Assembly: GCA_900473795.1 (NCBI GenBank)
Contig: UCMT01000003.1
Location: forward strand, 62,001 to 126,000
Reading direction: 5' to 3'
Length of the DNA: 64,000 bases
Source of the DNA: Hyphomicrobiales bacterium
GTDB taxonomy: Bacteria > Pseudomonadota > Alphaproteobacteria > Rhizobiales > Rhizobiaceae
Shown here: in pieces, positions 26,378 through 34,066 of the stretch
How positions within the stretch are numbered: position 1 is the first letter of the stretch
Layout: every line of letters starts with the position of its first letter
The notes under the pieces: generated by a model
What the model saw: only the letters and a program-made list of their open reading frames with translations
Database searches by the model: none
Told to the model about the DNA's origin: nothing
Translations under genes and position numbers: made by a program

Positions 26378-27526
26378 TCAGAGGCCAAGCTGACGTTTTG
26401 CCAGCATGAAGCTGCGTGCATCATTGAGGCAGTCGACCGCAATCAGCCGTTCTTCCTGAAAATAGGAAACAGTCATGCTTCCTTCGGCGGCGCCTTGGGA
26501 GACTGTCGCACGATCATAGCCGCGGTTGAAACCGGCAATCTGCAACTTGATCGAATATTGATCCGACCAGAACCAGGGCCGGGGACGATAGGGCAGCTCA
26601 GCTCCGAGAATGTTGCGGGCGACATGTTCGGCCTGATCGATGGCATGTGGCACGGATTCGATGCGGGTTCTTTCGCCCTGATAGGAAAAGGATGCGCAGT
26701 CGCCGGCGGCCCAGATCGAGGCATCGGAGGTCCTGCCGAATTCGTCCACGACGATACCGCCGTCGGTTGCTAGTCCTGCCGCCTCGGCAATTGCCGCATT
26801 CGGGCGCACGCCGATGCCAACCACGACCGCATCGATGGTGAGCTTTGACCCGTCCGCCAATGTGGCCATGATGGCTGCACCGTCCGGCTTGAGCCCGGCC
26901 AGCCCGATGCCCTCGCGGATGTCGACGCCCTGGGAGCTATGCAAGCGACGAAAATACGACGCCGTCGGCTCGGCTGCGACCCGGTTGAGAATGCGTGGTG
27001 CCATCTCGACAAGGGTCACCTCGGCTCCGGCCTGGCGTGCGGCCGCTGCAACCTCGAGGCCGATATAGCCACCGCCGACCACGAGAAGCCGCGCGCCTTC
27101 CCTCAGAATGGGGCGCAAACGATCCGCATCGGCCTTGTTGCGGAGGTAGAAGATATTGCCGATACCCCCAGCCATAGAGGCAGGCAGCTTGATGGCGCCT
27201 GCGCCTGTCGCGAGGATGAGCTGGTCGTAGCCGTGCCGGCCATGTGCGGTCACCACGTCTTTTGCTGCCCTGTCGATCTCCAACGCCGACTCATTCTGCG
27301 AAATGCCGATGTTCTGCTGGTGGAAGAAATCGTTGTTGCGAAAAGACAGGCGCTCCGCCTCGATCTTTCCCAGCAGATAGGCCTTGCTGAGCGGCGGGCG
27401 CTGATAAGGCATCGCGTTCTCGTCGCCAAGCATGGTGACGGAGCCTTGAAAGCCTTCCTGGCGCAGCTTTGCCGCTGCGGCCAAGCCCGCCTGCCCCGCG
27501 CCGACAATGACTATCTTCTTGATCAT
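26378..27526 (-). CDS. FAD-dependent NAD(P)H-ferredoxin reductase of a P450 system
   Basis: A 382-residue pyridine nucleotide-disulfide-type flavoprotein like putidaredoxin or rhodocoxin reductase. It has the N-terminal FAD Rossmann motif (VIVGAGQAGLAAAAKL, residues 6-21), a central NAD(P)H motif (VVGGGYIGLEVAAAA, near 148) and the C-terminal IWAAGDCA segment. The start at 27526 is chosen for the upstream GAGGTG and because the Rossmann motif follows at once. It transfers electrons from NAD(P)H to the [2Fe-2S] ferredoxin encoded 4 bases upstream. Confidence 0.9.
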   Translation of the reverse strand: MIKKIVIVGAGQAGLAAAAKLRQEGFQGSVTMLGDENAMPYQRPPLSKAYLLGKIEAERLSFRNNDFFHQQNIGISQNESALEIDRAAKDVVTAHGRHGYDQLILATGAGAIKLPASMAGGIGNIFYLRNKADADRLRPILREGARLLVVGGGYIGLEVAAAARQAGAEVTLVEMAPRILNRVAAEPTASYFRRLHSSQGVDIREGIGLAGLKPDGAAIMATLADGSKLTIDAVVVGIGVRPNAAIAEAAGLATDGGIVVDEFGRTSDASIWAAGDCASFSYQGERTRIESVPHAIDQAEHVARNILGAELPYRPRPWFWSDQYSIKLQIAGFNRGYDRATVSQGAAEGSMTVSYFQEERLIAVDCLNDARSFMLAKRQLGL

Positions 27527-27530
27527 CCGC

Positions 27531-27851
27531 TTACACCTCGGCTGGGATGCGGATGGTTGCACCGTCGACGCGACCGTCCACCTTGATCTGACAGCTCAGG
27601 CGGCTGCCGGGTGCGCGTGGGGCGGCGGTGAAGTCCAGCATATCGCTTTCATGCTCGCTGATCGGATCAAGCATGGGTGCCAGCGCATCATCGACGACGA
27701 TGTGACAGGTGGCGCAGGCGGCCGAACCGTTGCATTCGGCAATAATGCCGGGCACAGCATTCTGAAGTGCGACTTCCATGAGGCTGAGGCCGTCTCTGGC
27801 CGTGCAGCCTTGTTCCTTCCCATCGGGAAGGATGAACGTGATGTTGGGCAT
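27531..27851 (-). CDS. [2Fe-2S] ferredoxin (adrenodoxin/putidaredoxin type)
   Basis: A 106-residue ferredoxin. The cluster ligands are in CNGSAACATC, with a fourth Cys later in RLSCQI, which fits the C-X5-C-X2-C pattern. An excellent ribosome site (AGGAGG) precedes the ATG. It shuttles electrons from the reductase to the P450 encoded just upstream, making this a class I three-component system. Confidence 0.92.
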   Translation of the reverse strand: MPNITFILPDGKEQGCTARDGLSLMEVALQNAVPGIIAECNGSAACATCHIVVDDALAPMLDPISEHESDMLDFTAAPRAPGSRLSCQIKVDGRVDGATIRIPAEV

Positions 27852-27863
27852 GATATCCTCCTG

Positions 27864-29072
27864 TTAGACGTCCCAGACGACCGGGAGCGTGGTCGGGCCG
27901 CGGAAAACCCAGCCCTGGATACGTACATCGGCGCGGTCGCGCAGCCGCAGGTTCTTCAGCCGCTCGAACAGTCTCGGAACGACGAGGCGGCCGACCATGT
28001 GGCGCGCAACCCAGGTTCCGGCACAGAAATGCGGTCCGGCGCCGAATGCGAGATGCGACTTCTTTTCACGGAAAACATCGAAACGGTCCGGATCCTGAAA
28101 CCGGCTGGCGTCGCGGTTGGCCGCACCAACGCAAAGACCGACCTGGTCACCGGCCCGCAGCTGCACGCCGGAAAAGATGACGTCGCGCGTCACGCGTCGC
28201 GGATACATGCCGATCGGCGAGATCCAGCGGACGGACTCCTCAAACGCGACCGGCCAGAGATTGGGGTCGGCCTTGACCCTCTCGAGCTGGTCGGGATTTT
28301 CCAGCAGACCGAGAACAAGGGTCAGGATGGAATCGCGCGGCTCGTTCAGGCCGCCGCCGACCGCCACCTTGATGTTGGCGTAGATCTGATCGAGCGTGTG
28401 CGGATCATCCGCATGAATCATCGAGGAAAGAACCGACATGTTCGGATTTTCCCGGTGATAGGCAAGAGCGCGGTCGATCGCCTGTTCCACGCCTCTGGCG
28501 GCCTCGGCAGCCTTGCGGGAAATTTCCGAATCGCTGGAATAGTTGCCAGCGCCGTCGATCAGCGACTGCGACCAGAGCGCCATGGTCTGCCAATCGACAT
28601 CGAGAAACCCTAAGACTTCCGCCAGCGCCCGGCCCGCCATGGGTGCTGCGAGCGTGGTGAAGAGATCGGCCTCTCCGTTTGTCTCGAAGCCGGCCATTAC
28701 GTCGTCAAAAATGGCTTCGAGCTTCGGCGCCCAGCAGGATTTGACGGCTCCGGGGCGCAAAGCCGGCTCGACCGCCTTGCGTTCACGGGCATGCGCCTCG
28801 CCATCCTTGCGCATCATCGTATGGCCCATGACCTTGTTGACCAGCGACTGCGGATTGACCGACGAGAATGTTTCTGCGTCGCGCTCCATCGCCATGATGT
28901 CCTCATAGCGCGTGGCGATCATGATATTGGCAGCCGCGATCCGGACGATGGCAGCCAGTTCGCGGGCACGCTTGAAGGTGGGATAAGGGTCGATCGACAA
29001 CTCGGCAAAGGTCACGTCCGAAATGACCGGTACGGCTGACGAGGTCTCCTCAATGGCGGCTTGCACTCCCAT
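27864..29072 (-). CDS. Cytochrome P450
   Basis: A 402-residue soluble bacterial P450. The haem-binding loop FGAGPHFCAG has the ligand Cys at residue 350. The ExxR motif (EESVR) is near residue 282. The I-helix, where most P450s have AGxxT, reads GGGLNEPRDS (about residues 238-247), so the usual acid-alcohol Thr is absent. From memory, similar NEPR helices occur in a few aromatic-active bacterial families such as the CYP254/255 group; that placement is uncertain. With the ferredoxin and reductase downstream it forms a complete monooxygenase. Possible substrates are methoxy- or alkyl-aromatics, given the vanAB operon nearby. Confidence 0.9.
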   Translation of the reverse strand: MGVQAAIEETSSAVPVISDVTFAELSIDPYPTFKRARELAAIVRIAAANIMIATRYEDIMAMERDAETFSSVNPQSLVNKVMGHTMMRKDGEAHARERKAVEPALRPGAVKSCWAPKLEAIFDDVMAGFETNGEADLFTTLAAPMAGRALAEVLGFLDVDWQTMALWSQSLIDGAGNYSSDSEISRKAAEAARGVEQAIDRALAYHRENPNMSVLSSMIHADDPHTLDQIYANIKVAVGGGLNEPRDSILTLVLGLLENPDQLERVKADPNLWPVAFEESVRWISPIGMYPRRVTRDVIFSGVQLRAGDQVGLCVGAANRDASRFQDPDRFDVFREKKSHLAFGAGPHFCAGTWVARHMVGRLVVPRLFERLKNLRLRDRADVRIQGWVFRGPTTLPVVWDV

Positions 29073-29118
29073 ATTGCCCTCCCAAGCAATGAACCTTCAT
29101 GAACCGTAGTATCGCACT

Positions 29119-29136
29119 TCCAATCTGGCAATTGGA
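29119..29136. promoter_or_regulatory. Inverted repeat, probable LysR operator for the P450 operon
   Basis: TCCAAT and ATTGGA arms are separated by 6 bases. Two T-N11-A registers fit within the repeat. It lies in the 94-base gap between the divergent P450 and LysR genes, where a regulator could control both. Confidence 0.55.
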
Positions 29137-29166
29137 TGGATACGATGGAGGTAATCGAATATCTCG

Positions 29167-30129
29167 ATGACTGAGGAGAGCAAAGTGATTCCGGAAGAGC
29201 TGGCGCAGATCGACATCAGATCGCTGCAACTGCTTGTCACCGTGCACGACGCGGGATCCTTCTCCGCGGCAGCGGCGCATCTCGGCGTCAGTCAGTCTAC
29301 CGTGAGCTATACGATCGAGCGGCTGCGCAAGGCATTCGGCGATCCTCTGTTCGTGCGGCAGGGCAACCAGATCACCGCAACGGAAAAATGCGGTGAGCTC
29401 GTTTCGCAGGCGCGTGAGATCGTCAACCGCATGCTGGCGATTGCAGTGCCTTCCGAATTCGATCCGAAGACGGCGGAAGGTTCGGTGACGCTGTCATGCA
29501 ATCACCACGAACGCTTTCTTCTGGTGCCGGCCTTCCTGAAGGCCATCCGCCAGGCAGCTCCCAACGTCCTTCTCAACATTCTGGAATCGGCCGTAAACGG
29601 GAAACAGCAACTTAAGGAAAATATCGCCGATATCGTGCTCGGGCCTGTGCGTATCCTGGGCGAAGGCTATTTCCGTCGGCGGTTGTTTGTCGACCACTAT
29701 TCCTGCGTCATGGACCGGAAGAACCCGTTGGCTGACGGAGAATTGACGCTCGCGCGCTACCGGAAGGCGGCGCATGTGGCGATCACGCACAACGGCCAAT
29801 GGCAGGCGCTCTATTTCGAAGCCCTGAGGGTGCGCGATATTGCGTTGAAGCCGCAATTGACGCTTCCGAGCCACGACAGTCTGGAACTGATGATCGTCGG
29901 AACGGATCTGGTTGCAACAATTCCGAACCGGCTCGCCAGCGCCTATCAGGATACGCTCGCCGTTCGCAGCTTCCCAATCCATACGCCGATCGAGATCGAC
30001 ATCTATTGGACGGAGCGCACGCACCGCTCCGGGCTGCATCGCTGGGCCCGGCAGCTTTTGGCCGACGTCGCCCGCGACGTTGTGCCCGACCGGGTCAACA
30101 ACGCGGAAACGCTGCCTGACCGCGGCTGA
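29167..30129 (+). CDS. LysR-family regulator (NodD-like), divergent from the P450 operon
   Basis: A 320-residue LysR protein. The helix-turn-helix (FSAAAAHLGVSQSTVSYTIERLRKAFGD) starts near residue 32 and is followed by the PLFVRQGN segment typical of the NodD/NahR group, which often binds aromatic effectors. It is divergent from the P450 gene with an operator-like repeat between them. Induction of the monooxygenase by its aromatic substrate is the likely role. Confidence 0.87.
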   Translation: MTEESKVIPEELAQIDIRSLQLLVTVHDAGSFSAAAAHLGVSQSTVSYTIERLRKAFGDPLFVRQGNQITATEKCGELVSQAREIVNRMLAIAVPSEFDPKTAEGSVTLSCNHHERFLLVPAFLKAIRQAAPNVLLNILESAVNGKQQLKENIADIVLGPVRILGEGYFRRRLFVDHYSCVMDRKNPLADGELTLARYRKAAHVAITHNGQWQALYFEALRVRDIALKPQLTLPSHDSLELMIVGTDLVATIPNRLASAYQDTLAVRSFPIHTPIEIDIYWTERTHRSGLHRWARQLLADVARDVVPDRVNNAETLPDRG

Positions 30130-30156
30130 TCTTTGAGAAGATTAGCCGCGCTGTTT
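30121..30156 (+). terminator. Rho-independent terminator of the LysR gene
   Basis: Arms 30121-30133 and 30138-30150 pair with one mismatch around a TGAG loop, followed by CTGTTTT. The hairpin overlaps the last codons and stop of the regulator. Confidence 0.65.
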
Positions 30157-30207
30157 TGGTCGACATCCGGCCTGGCCCAGCGGCCCCGCAACTTGCAAAG
30201 CCGGGCG

Positions 30208-30747
30208 TTACCGGGTCTGGGCGCCGATCAGCACAAACGCGACCGTTGTGGGCTCGCTGCTTGGATTGCGCCAGGCGTGGCGCGCGCCGTGCTGGACGAA
30301 CGTGTCGCCGGCGCTCAGATTAACGGTCGCGCCATCATCGAGATCCAGGGTCACGTTGCCACTGAGGACAATACCGTAGTCCAGTGTCGGCGTGGTGTGC
30401 ATGCCGGGATTTTCCATTTCGAACGTTTCCGCGATACCCGGAGCCGCTGCAAGATGTTCCGGACCGGCAAGCTCCGGCCGGAAGTCTGTCGACATCATCA
30501 CTGAGTCCGGCGGGAACGTGACGACGAGGAAGGTCGAGCCGCCGGCCGGCTGGAGCAGTGTTCCATTGCCGGCCATCGGGTCCTTGTCGTCATACGGCAG
30601 TGACGGAACGCTCCCGACGGACCAGATCGGCGCGGAAATGAAGCCAGGCGTGTGCCGGAGCGCCAACTCGCGGGGTGACACCCCATCGCTGACAACAACG
30701 GATTTGCCGGCAGAATTTTTTGCGGTTACCACGCGTCTGAAAGTCAT
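30208..30747 (-). CDS. Cupin-domain protein
   Basis: A 179-residue protein whose C-terminal half is a single cupin barrel (TPTLDYGIVLSGNVTLDLDDG, then GDTFVQHGARHAWRN). Some metal-ligand positions (H and E of the classic first motif) are weakly conserved, so metal binding is uncertain. The ATG at 30747 has GGGAGG upstream. It follows the MDR dehydrogenase on the same strand. It may be an isomerase, dioxygenase-like or sensory protein of the aromatic pathway; I cannot choose. Confidence 0.75.
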   Translation of the reverse strand: MTFRRVVTAKNSAGKSVVVSDGVSPRELALRHTPGFISAPIWSVGSVPSLPYDDKDPMAGNGTLLQPAGGSTFLVVTFPPDSVMMSTDFRPELAGPEHLAAAPGIAETFEMENPGMHTTPTLDYGIVLSGNVTLDLDDGATVNLSAGDTFVQHGARHAWRNPSSEPTTVAFVLIGAQTR

Positions 30748-30778
30748 GACATCCTCCCACGTCATCGGTCATTTGGAT

Positions 30779-30815
30779 GGGGTTGCCCACCGAAGGCAAC
30801 CCCGGCGGTTTTTTT
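30779..30815 (+). terminator. Intrinsic terminator reading rightward between two leftward genes
   Basis: A 9-bp stem (30779-30787 with 30795-30803, loop CACCGAA) is followed by seven T at 30809-30815 on the + strand. Both flanking genes are on the - strand, so it would stop transcription antisense to the cupin gene. On the - strand the same hairpin lacks a T-tract and should be weaker. Confidence 0.5.
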
Positions 30816-30820
30816 GAAAC

Positions 30821-31936
30821 TCAGGGGCAGATTACGTAGTTCGAGAAACCGCCGTGGCGCTGGGCGATGCCGGAAATCGCCTTGTTGACCTCTGAGAGAG
30901 GATAACTCTGCGTTTCCAAAATCGACAGATCGACAACGCCGGAAGCAACCATGTCAGCCATCTCCTGGCCTTCGGCCGTGGTAAGCCAGGCCGAGCCGTA
31001 AAGACGTTGGTTGCGATCCATCAAGCGGTGGACGTCGATGCTGACGGGGCCGGCAATCGCGCCGATATCGACCGCGATACCGCCACGGCGCAGACTAAGA
31101 AGGCCCTGCAGGAAGGTCTCGTGCAGCCCGCCCGGACCGAGGCAGTCCAGAAAGGCGTCAACGCCTTCGCCATCCGTATGCGCCATTGCGAAATCGGTGA
31201 CACTGCCGTCGTCGATGGAGAGGACCTCGATGCGATTTGGCGCCAGCGCCTTGATCTCTTCGAGAAGCTTCTTGTCGCGGCCGGTGCCCAGGATCTTGTT
31301 GACACCCATGGCCAGGCCGAAGATTGCAGCCCCAATGCCAAGTGTTCCGCTCAGGCCGTTGACAAGAATTGTATCGCCTGGACCCGCATTGACCTTCCGG
31401 AGCGCCGAATAGGCCGTGCCGAGATAGCCGAGGCGGGCAGCCTGGTCGTAGGCCATGTTTTCCGGGATCTTCACGATCGCGGAAACGGGGGCGACCATAT
31501 ATTGGCTCAGGCCGCCGATCGGATAGTCCGCAAAGGTTTGCATGGCATGTTCGGAGAAGCCGAAATATCCCTGAAAAGCATAGTGCTTGCAGGAGATGGA
31601 GTCTCCACGGCGGCAGTGACGGCATGATCCGCAGCTTCGGCCCGGGTTCACATAGACCCGGTCGCCGGGCTTCAGTCCGTGGACTTGACGGCCGACCGCC
31701 GCAATTTCACCGGCCGGATCCAGGCCGAAGACGGCAGGAAGCGGCGGTAGCGGCATATGCGGGAACCATGTCGTCCAGTTGGCCAGAATGTTTCCGAGAT
31801 TGGGCACGATGCCGCAAGCTCTTACCCGGACCAGCACATCCATGTCGCCGGGTGCCGGTGTCTCAAGCGTTTCGAGTTTCAACGCGCCGCCGACGGTGTG
31901 CATGCGCGCCGCGGTCATTGTCTGCGGAATGGACAT
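30821..31936 (-). CDS. Zinc-type alcohol dehydrogenase-like oxidoreductase (MDR)
   Basis: A 371-residue medium-chain dehydrogenase/reductase. The structural-zinc lobe keeps four Cys (CGSCRHCRRGDSISC, about residues 103-117). The catalytic-zinc site looks altered: the usual GHE is FGLDPAGE, and the later Cys before GTAYSAL is replaced in GYLGTAY. The NAD(P) motif (VNGLSGTLGIGAA) is present. It is therefore probably a reductase or dehydrogenase using a non-standard mechanism. A strong ribosome site (AGGAGG) precedes the ATG. It heads the leftward unit with the cupin gene and has a TTTCGAAA-type site about 85 bases upstream. Confidence 0.83.
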   Translation of the reverse strand: MSIPQTMTAARMHTVGGALKLETLETPAPGDMDVLVRVRACGIVPNLGNILANWTTWFPHMPLPPLPAVFGLDPAGEIAAVGRQVHGLKPGDRVYVNPGRSCGSCRHCRRGDSISCKHYAFQGYFGFSEHAMQTFADYPIGGLSQYMVAPVSAIVKIPENMAYDQAARLGYLGTAYSALRKVNAGPGDTILVNGLSGTLGIGAAIFGLAMGVNKILGTGRDKKLLEEIKALAPNRIEVLSIDDGSVTDFAMAHTDGEGVDAFLDCLGPGGLHETFLQGLLSLRRGGIAVDIGAIAGPVSIDVHRLMDRNQRLYGSAWLTTAEGQEMADMVASGVVDLSILETQSYPLSEVNKAISGIAQRHGGFSNYVICP

Positions 31937-32001
31937 GAATTCCTCCTCCTATACGAAAACCAAAAGACCCTGGGATTGGATCTGGCGCTCCTCCGCCTGA
32001 G

Positions 32002-32046
32002 TGTTTTCGTAACCGGGAATTTTCGAAATTTCAACTGTTTTCGTAA
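32002..32046. promoter_or_regulatory. Candidate GntR operator upstream of the MDR gene
   Basis: A near-palindrome centred on TTCGAA (32018-32033, 7 of 8 pairs) is flanked by two direct copies of TGTTTTCGTAA (32002-32012 and 32036-32046). The TTTCGAAA core recurs at three other promoters of this locus. Confidence 0.5.
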
Positions 32047-32196
32047 AAAAAGCGATTCATCTGACGATGCCACGCTTTTTCAGATTTAGGGAAGACCCCA
32101 CGATCATCGATCCTGTACGTCAATAGGAGCCTCGGCCCCAGCCGCTGTTCGCCTGGGTTTGGAAACGTCGGACCTGCCCCGATTTGCAAGGCTTTG

Positions 32197-32931
32197 CTAT
32201 TGGGCCGCGTCTTCGAAACGTTTGGCTTTGGAGGGAGGCGCCGTCTTGCGATCGGGGAAAAGATGGCCGGCATGCTCAATGACATTCTCGCTCGTCTCGC
32301 GGATGTGACGGTCGATCAGTCGAATGGCGTTCTCCACGTCGCGATCCAGGGCCGCGTCCGCGATCATCTTGTGCTCGGCGCCCTTCTCGCGCCATTGGGT
32401 GCGAAACTGCGAGGACATACGCCGGTAGCGATGGGCGCGCTCGAACAACTTGCTTCGTATTTCGAGCAGCACCGGCGAACCACACGCCGCAACCAGGGAA
32501 TAGTGGAATTCGCCGTGAACGGCACTCCATTCCTCCGAGAGATAGTATTCCCGGCCCAGGCGCTGCTGAAGCTTGTCCATGCGATGATAGGTCGACAGGA
32601 TATTGGCTTCCCAGCGATCGTCGCCATTGCCGATCGCCTTGGCCAACGCCTCGCGCTCGACGAGAACACGCACGTCCGTCAAATCATTGAGATCGGCGAT
32701 CGAGACGGGCGCGACCATGAAGCCGCGCTGCCCCTCCGAAACGACCAGGCTTTCCGCTGCCAGCCGCGATAGCGCTTCACGGAGCGTGGAAAAACTCACA
32801 TTGTACATGGTCTTGAGCGCCTCGAAGCGCAGCTTCTCGCCCGGTTTCAAGACGCAATTGATGATGTCCAGCCGCATGCGCTGCAACACGTCGCCGGCTC
32901 TTGTTTCTCCACCCGTCTTCTGAGTTTCCAA
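32197..32931 (-). CDS. FCD-type GntR regulator of the meta-cleavage locus
   Basis: A 244-residue FadR-subfamily protein. The helix-turn-helix is FEALKTMYNVSFSTLREALSRLAAE (about residues 36-60) and an FCD domain follows from about residue 78. The TTG start at 32931 is supported by AAGGAGAAG upstream. It is divergent from the FAH-dioxygenase operon. TTTCGAAA-centred palindromes lie before it, before both target operons and inside the rightward operon, so it is the likely repressor of the whole locus. Confidence 0.87.
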   Translation of the reverse strand: METQKTGGETRAGDVLQRMRLDIINCVLKPGEKLRFEALKTMYNVSFSTLREALSRLAAESLVVSEGQRGFMVAPVSIADLNDLTDVRVLVEREALAKAIGNGDDRWEANILSTYHRMDKLQQRLGREYYLSEEWSAVHGEFHYSLVAACGSPVLLEIRSKLFERAHRYRRMSSQFRTQWREKGAEHKMIADAALDRDVENAIRLIDRHIRETSENVIEHAGHLFPDRKTAPPSKAKRFEDAAQ

Positions 32932-32995
32932 GTGCTTCTCCTTAAGTCACCGACACGCACTCTGCGCGAGAGTTGTCACGCTTAAGTACAAAAAA

Positions 32996-33003
32996 TTTCG
33001 AAA
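32996..33003. promoter_or_regulatory. TTTCGAAA site upstream of the GntR gene
   Basis: An 8-bp perfect palindrome TTTCGAAA lies in an A-rich stretch 65 bases before the GntR start. It matches the core of the sites at 32018, 33089 and 33981, so autoregulation is likely. Confidence 0.45.
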
Positions 33004-33088
33004 AAAATCAATGTTGTTGAAATTTTTCATGAACGCGCGGATTTTTTGCCTTGCCACGCGATTGCGGACGATGTTTACGATAATCGGT

Positions 33089-33104
33089 ATATTTTCGAAA
33101 ATAT
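33089..33104. promoter_or_regulatory. Perfect 16-bp palindrome in front of the FAH operon
   Basis: ATATTTTCGAAAATAT is a perfect palindrome ending 11 bases before the TTG start at 33116 and adjoining the ribosome site GGAGG. A repressor bound here would block both promoter clearance and translation initiation. It is the best-conserved of four related sites. Confidence 0.65.
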
Positions 33105-33115
33105 GGAGGCCCGGC

Positions 33116-33964
33116 TTGCGCTACTTGAGTTTCATGCACAACAGCCAGGAGCTCTACGGCTGCATCGCGAACGATGCCGTAGTGGACCTCGGGAAACGGA
33201 GCGGCCTGCCGGATCTCGCCGCCTACATCACGGCAAATTTCTCGCGCCTCGGGTCGGAAACGGATCTCGAGCCCGACTTTACGCTCGACGCAATCCGCTA
33301 TCTTCCGGTCATCCCCAGCCCCTCAAAGGTCCTGTGTGTCGCCACCAACTATTATGAGCCCGGTGAAGAGGAGAGACACGAGACAGGGTTTCCCCTGCTC
33401 TTCTCCCGCTTCGCCGCATCGCAGACGGGACACGCAGAGCCGCTGCCGAAACCGGACATTTCGGACACGTTCGACTACGAGGGCGAATTGGCCGTCATCA
33501 TCGGGCGTACGGGCCGGCGGATCCCGCAAGTGGACGCGCTTTCTCACGTCGCCGGTTATGCCTGTTTCAACGACGGCAGCGTGCGCGACTGGCAGAAGCA
33601 CTCGACCCAGTTCACGCCGGGGAAAAATTTCGCCAGGTCCGCGGGCTTTGGACCATGGATGGTGTCGACAGACGAGTTGCCGGACCCGACCGGGCTCGCC
33701 CTGACAACGCGGGTGAATGGAGAGCTCAGGCAGAGCAACAACACCAGCCGGCTGATCTTTTCCATCCCCTTTCTGATTTCCTACATCAGCCAATTCACCG
33801 TCCTCGAGCCGGGCGACGTCATCGTCACCGGCACACCATCGGGGTTCGGCTCAACGCGCAAGCCACCCGTTTTCCTGAGTGTCGGCGATGTCGTTGAGGT
33901 GGAGATCGAGAAAATTGGAACGCTCCGCAACGATGTGGCGGCCGAAAGCGACGCCTGGCAATAA
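33116..33964 (+). CDS. Fumarylacetoacetate hydrolase (FAH)-family protein
   Basis: A 282-residue FAH-superfamily enzyme. The metal ligands Glu122 and Glu124 lie in YEGELAVIIGR, and the later GYACFNDGSVRDWQ, TPGKNF and VTGTPSGFG segments are family hallmarks. The TTG at 33116 is chosen because GGAGG lies 6 bases upstream and the family's RYLSF start follows; a longer frame from 33011 would run through the operator. FAH proteins hydrolyse or decarboxylate the dienoates produced after ring cleavage. It is first in the operon with an extradiol dioxygenase. Confidence 0.87.
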   Translation: MRYLSFMHNSQELYGCIANDAVVDLGKRSGLPDLAAYITANFSRLGSETDLEPDFTLDAIRYLPVIPSPSKVLCVATNYYEPGEEERHETGFPLLFSRFAASQTGHAEPLPKPDISDTFDYEGELAVIIGRTGRRIPQVDALSHVAGYACFNDGSVRDWQKHSTQFTPGKNFARSAGFGPWMVSTDELPDPTGLALTTRVNGELRQSNNTSRLIFSIPFLISYISQFTVLEPGDVIVTGTPSGFGSTRKPPVFLSVGDVVEVEIEKIGTLRNDVAAESDAWQ

Positions 33965-33980
33965 TTTCGATATTTTATTT

Positions 33981-33992
33981 TATTTCGAAATA
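33981..33992. promoter_or_regulatory. TTTCGAAA-centred palindrome inside the operon
   Basis: TATTTCGAAATA is a perfect 12-bp palindrome between the FAH and dioxygenase genes, 75 bases before the latter. It suggests a second regulated promoter within the operon. Confidence 0.5.
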
Positions 33993-34066
33993 TATTGCGA
34001 TTGTCGGATATTTGCGATATCAGAATGGCAAGACCACTATCTTCAGTGCATTCAAGGGAGGAAATC

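Noticed and set aside
33011..33115. An upstream extension of the FAH protein from an ATG at 33011.
   Set aside because: It would translate through the 16-bp operator and add residues not typical of the family; the TTG at 33116 has the ribosome site.
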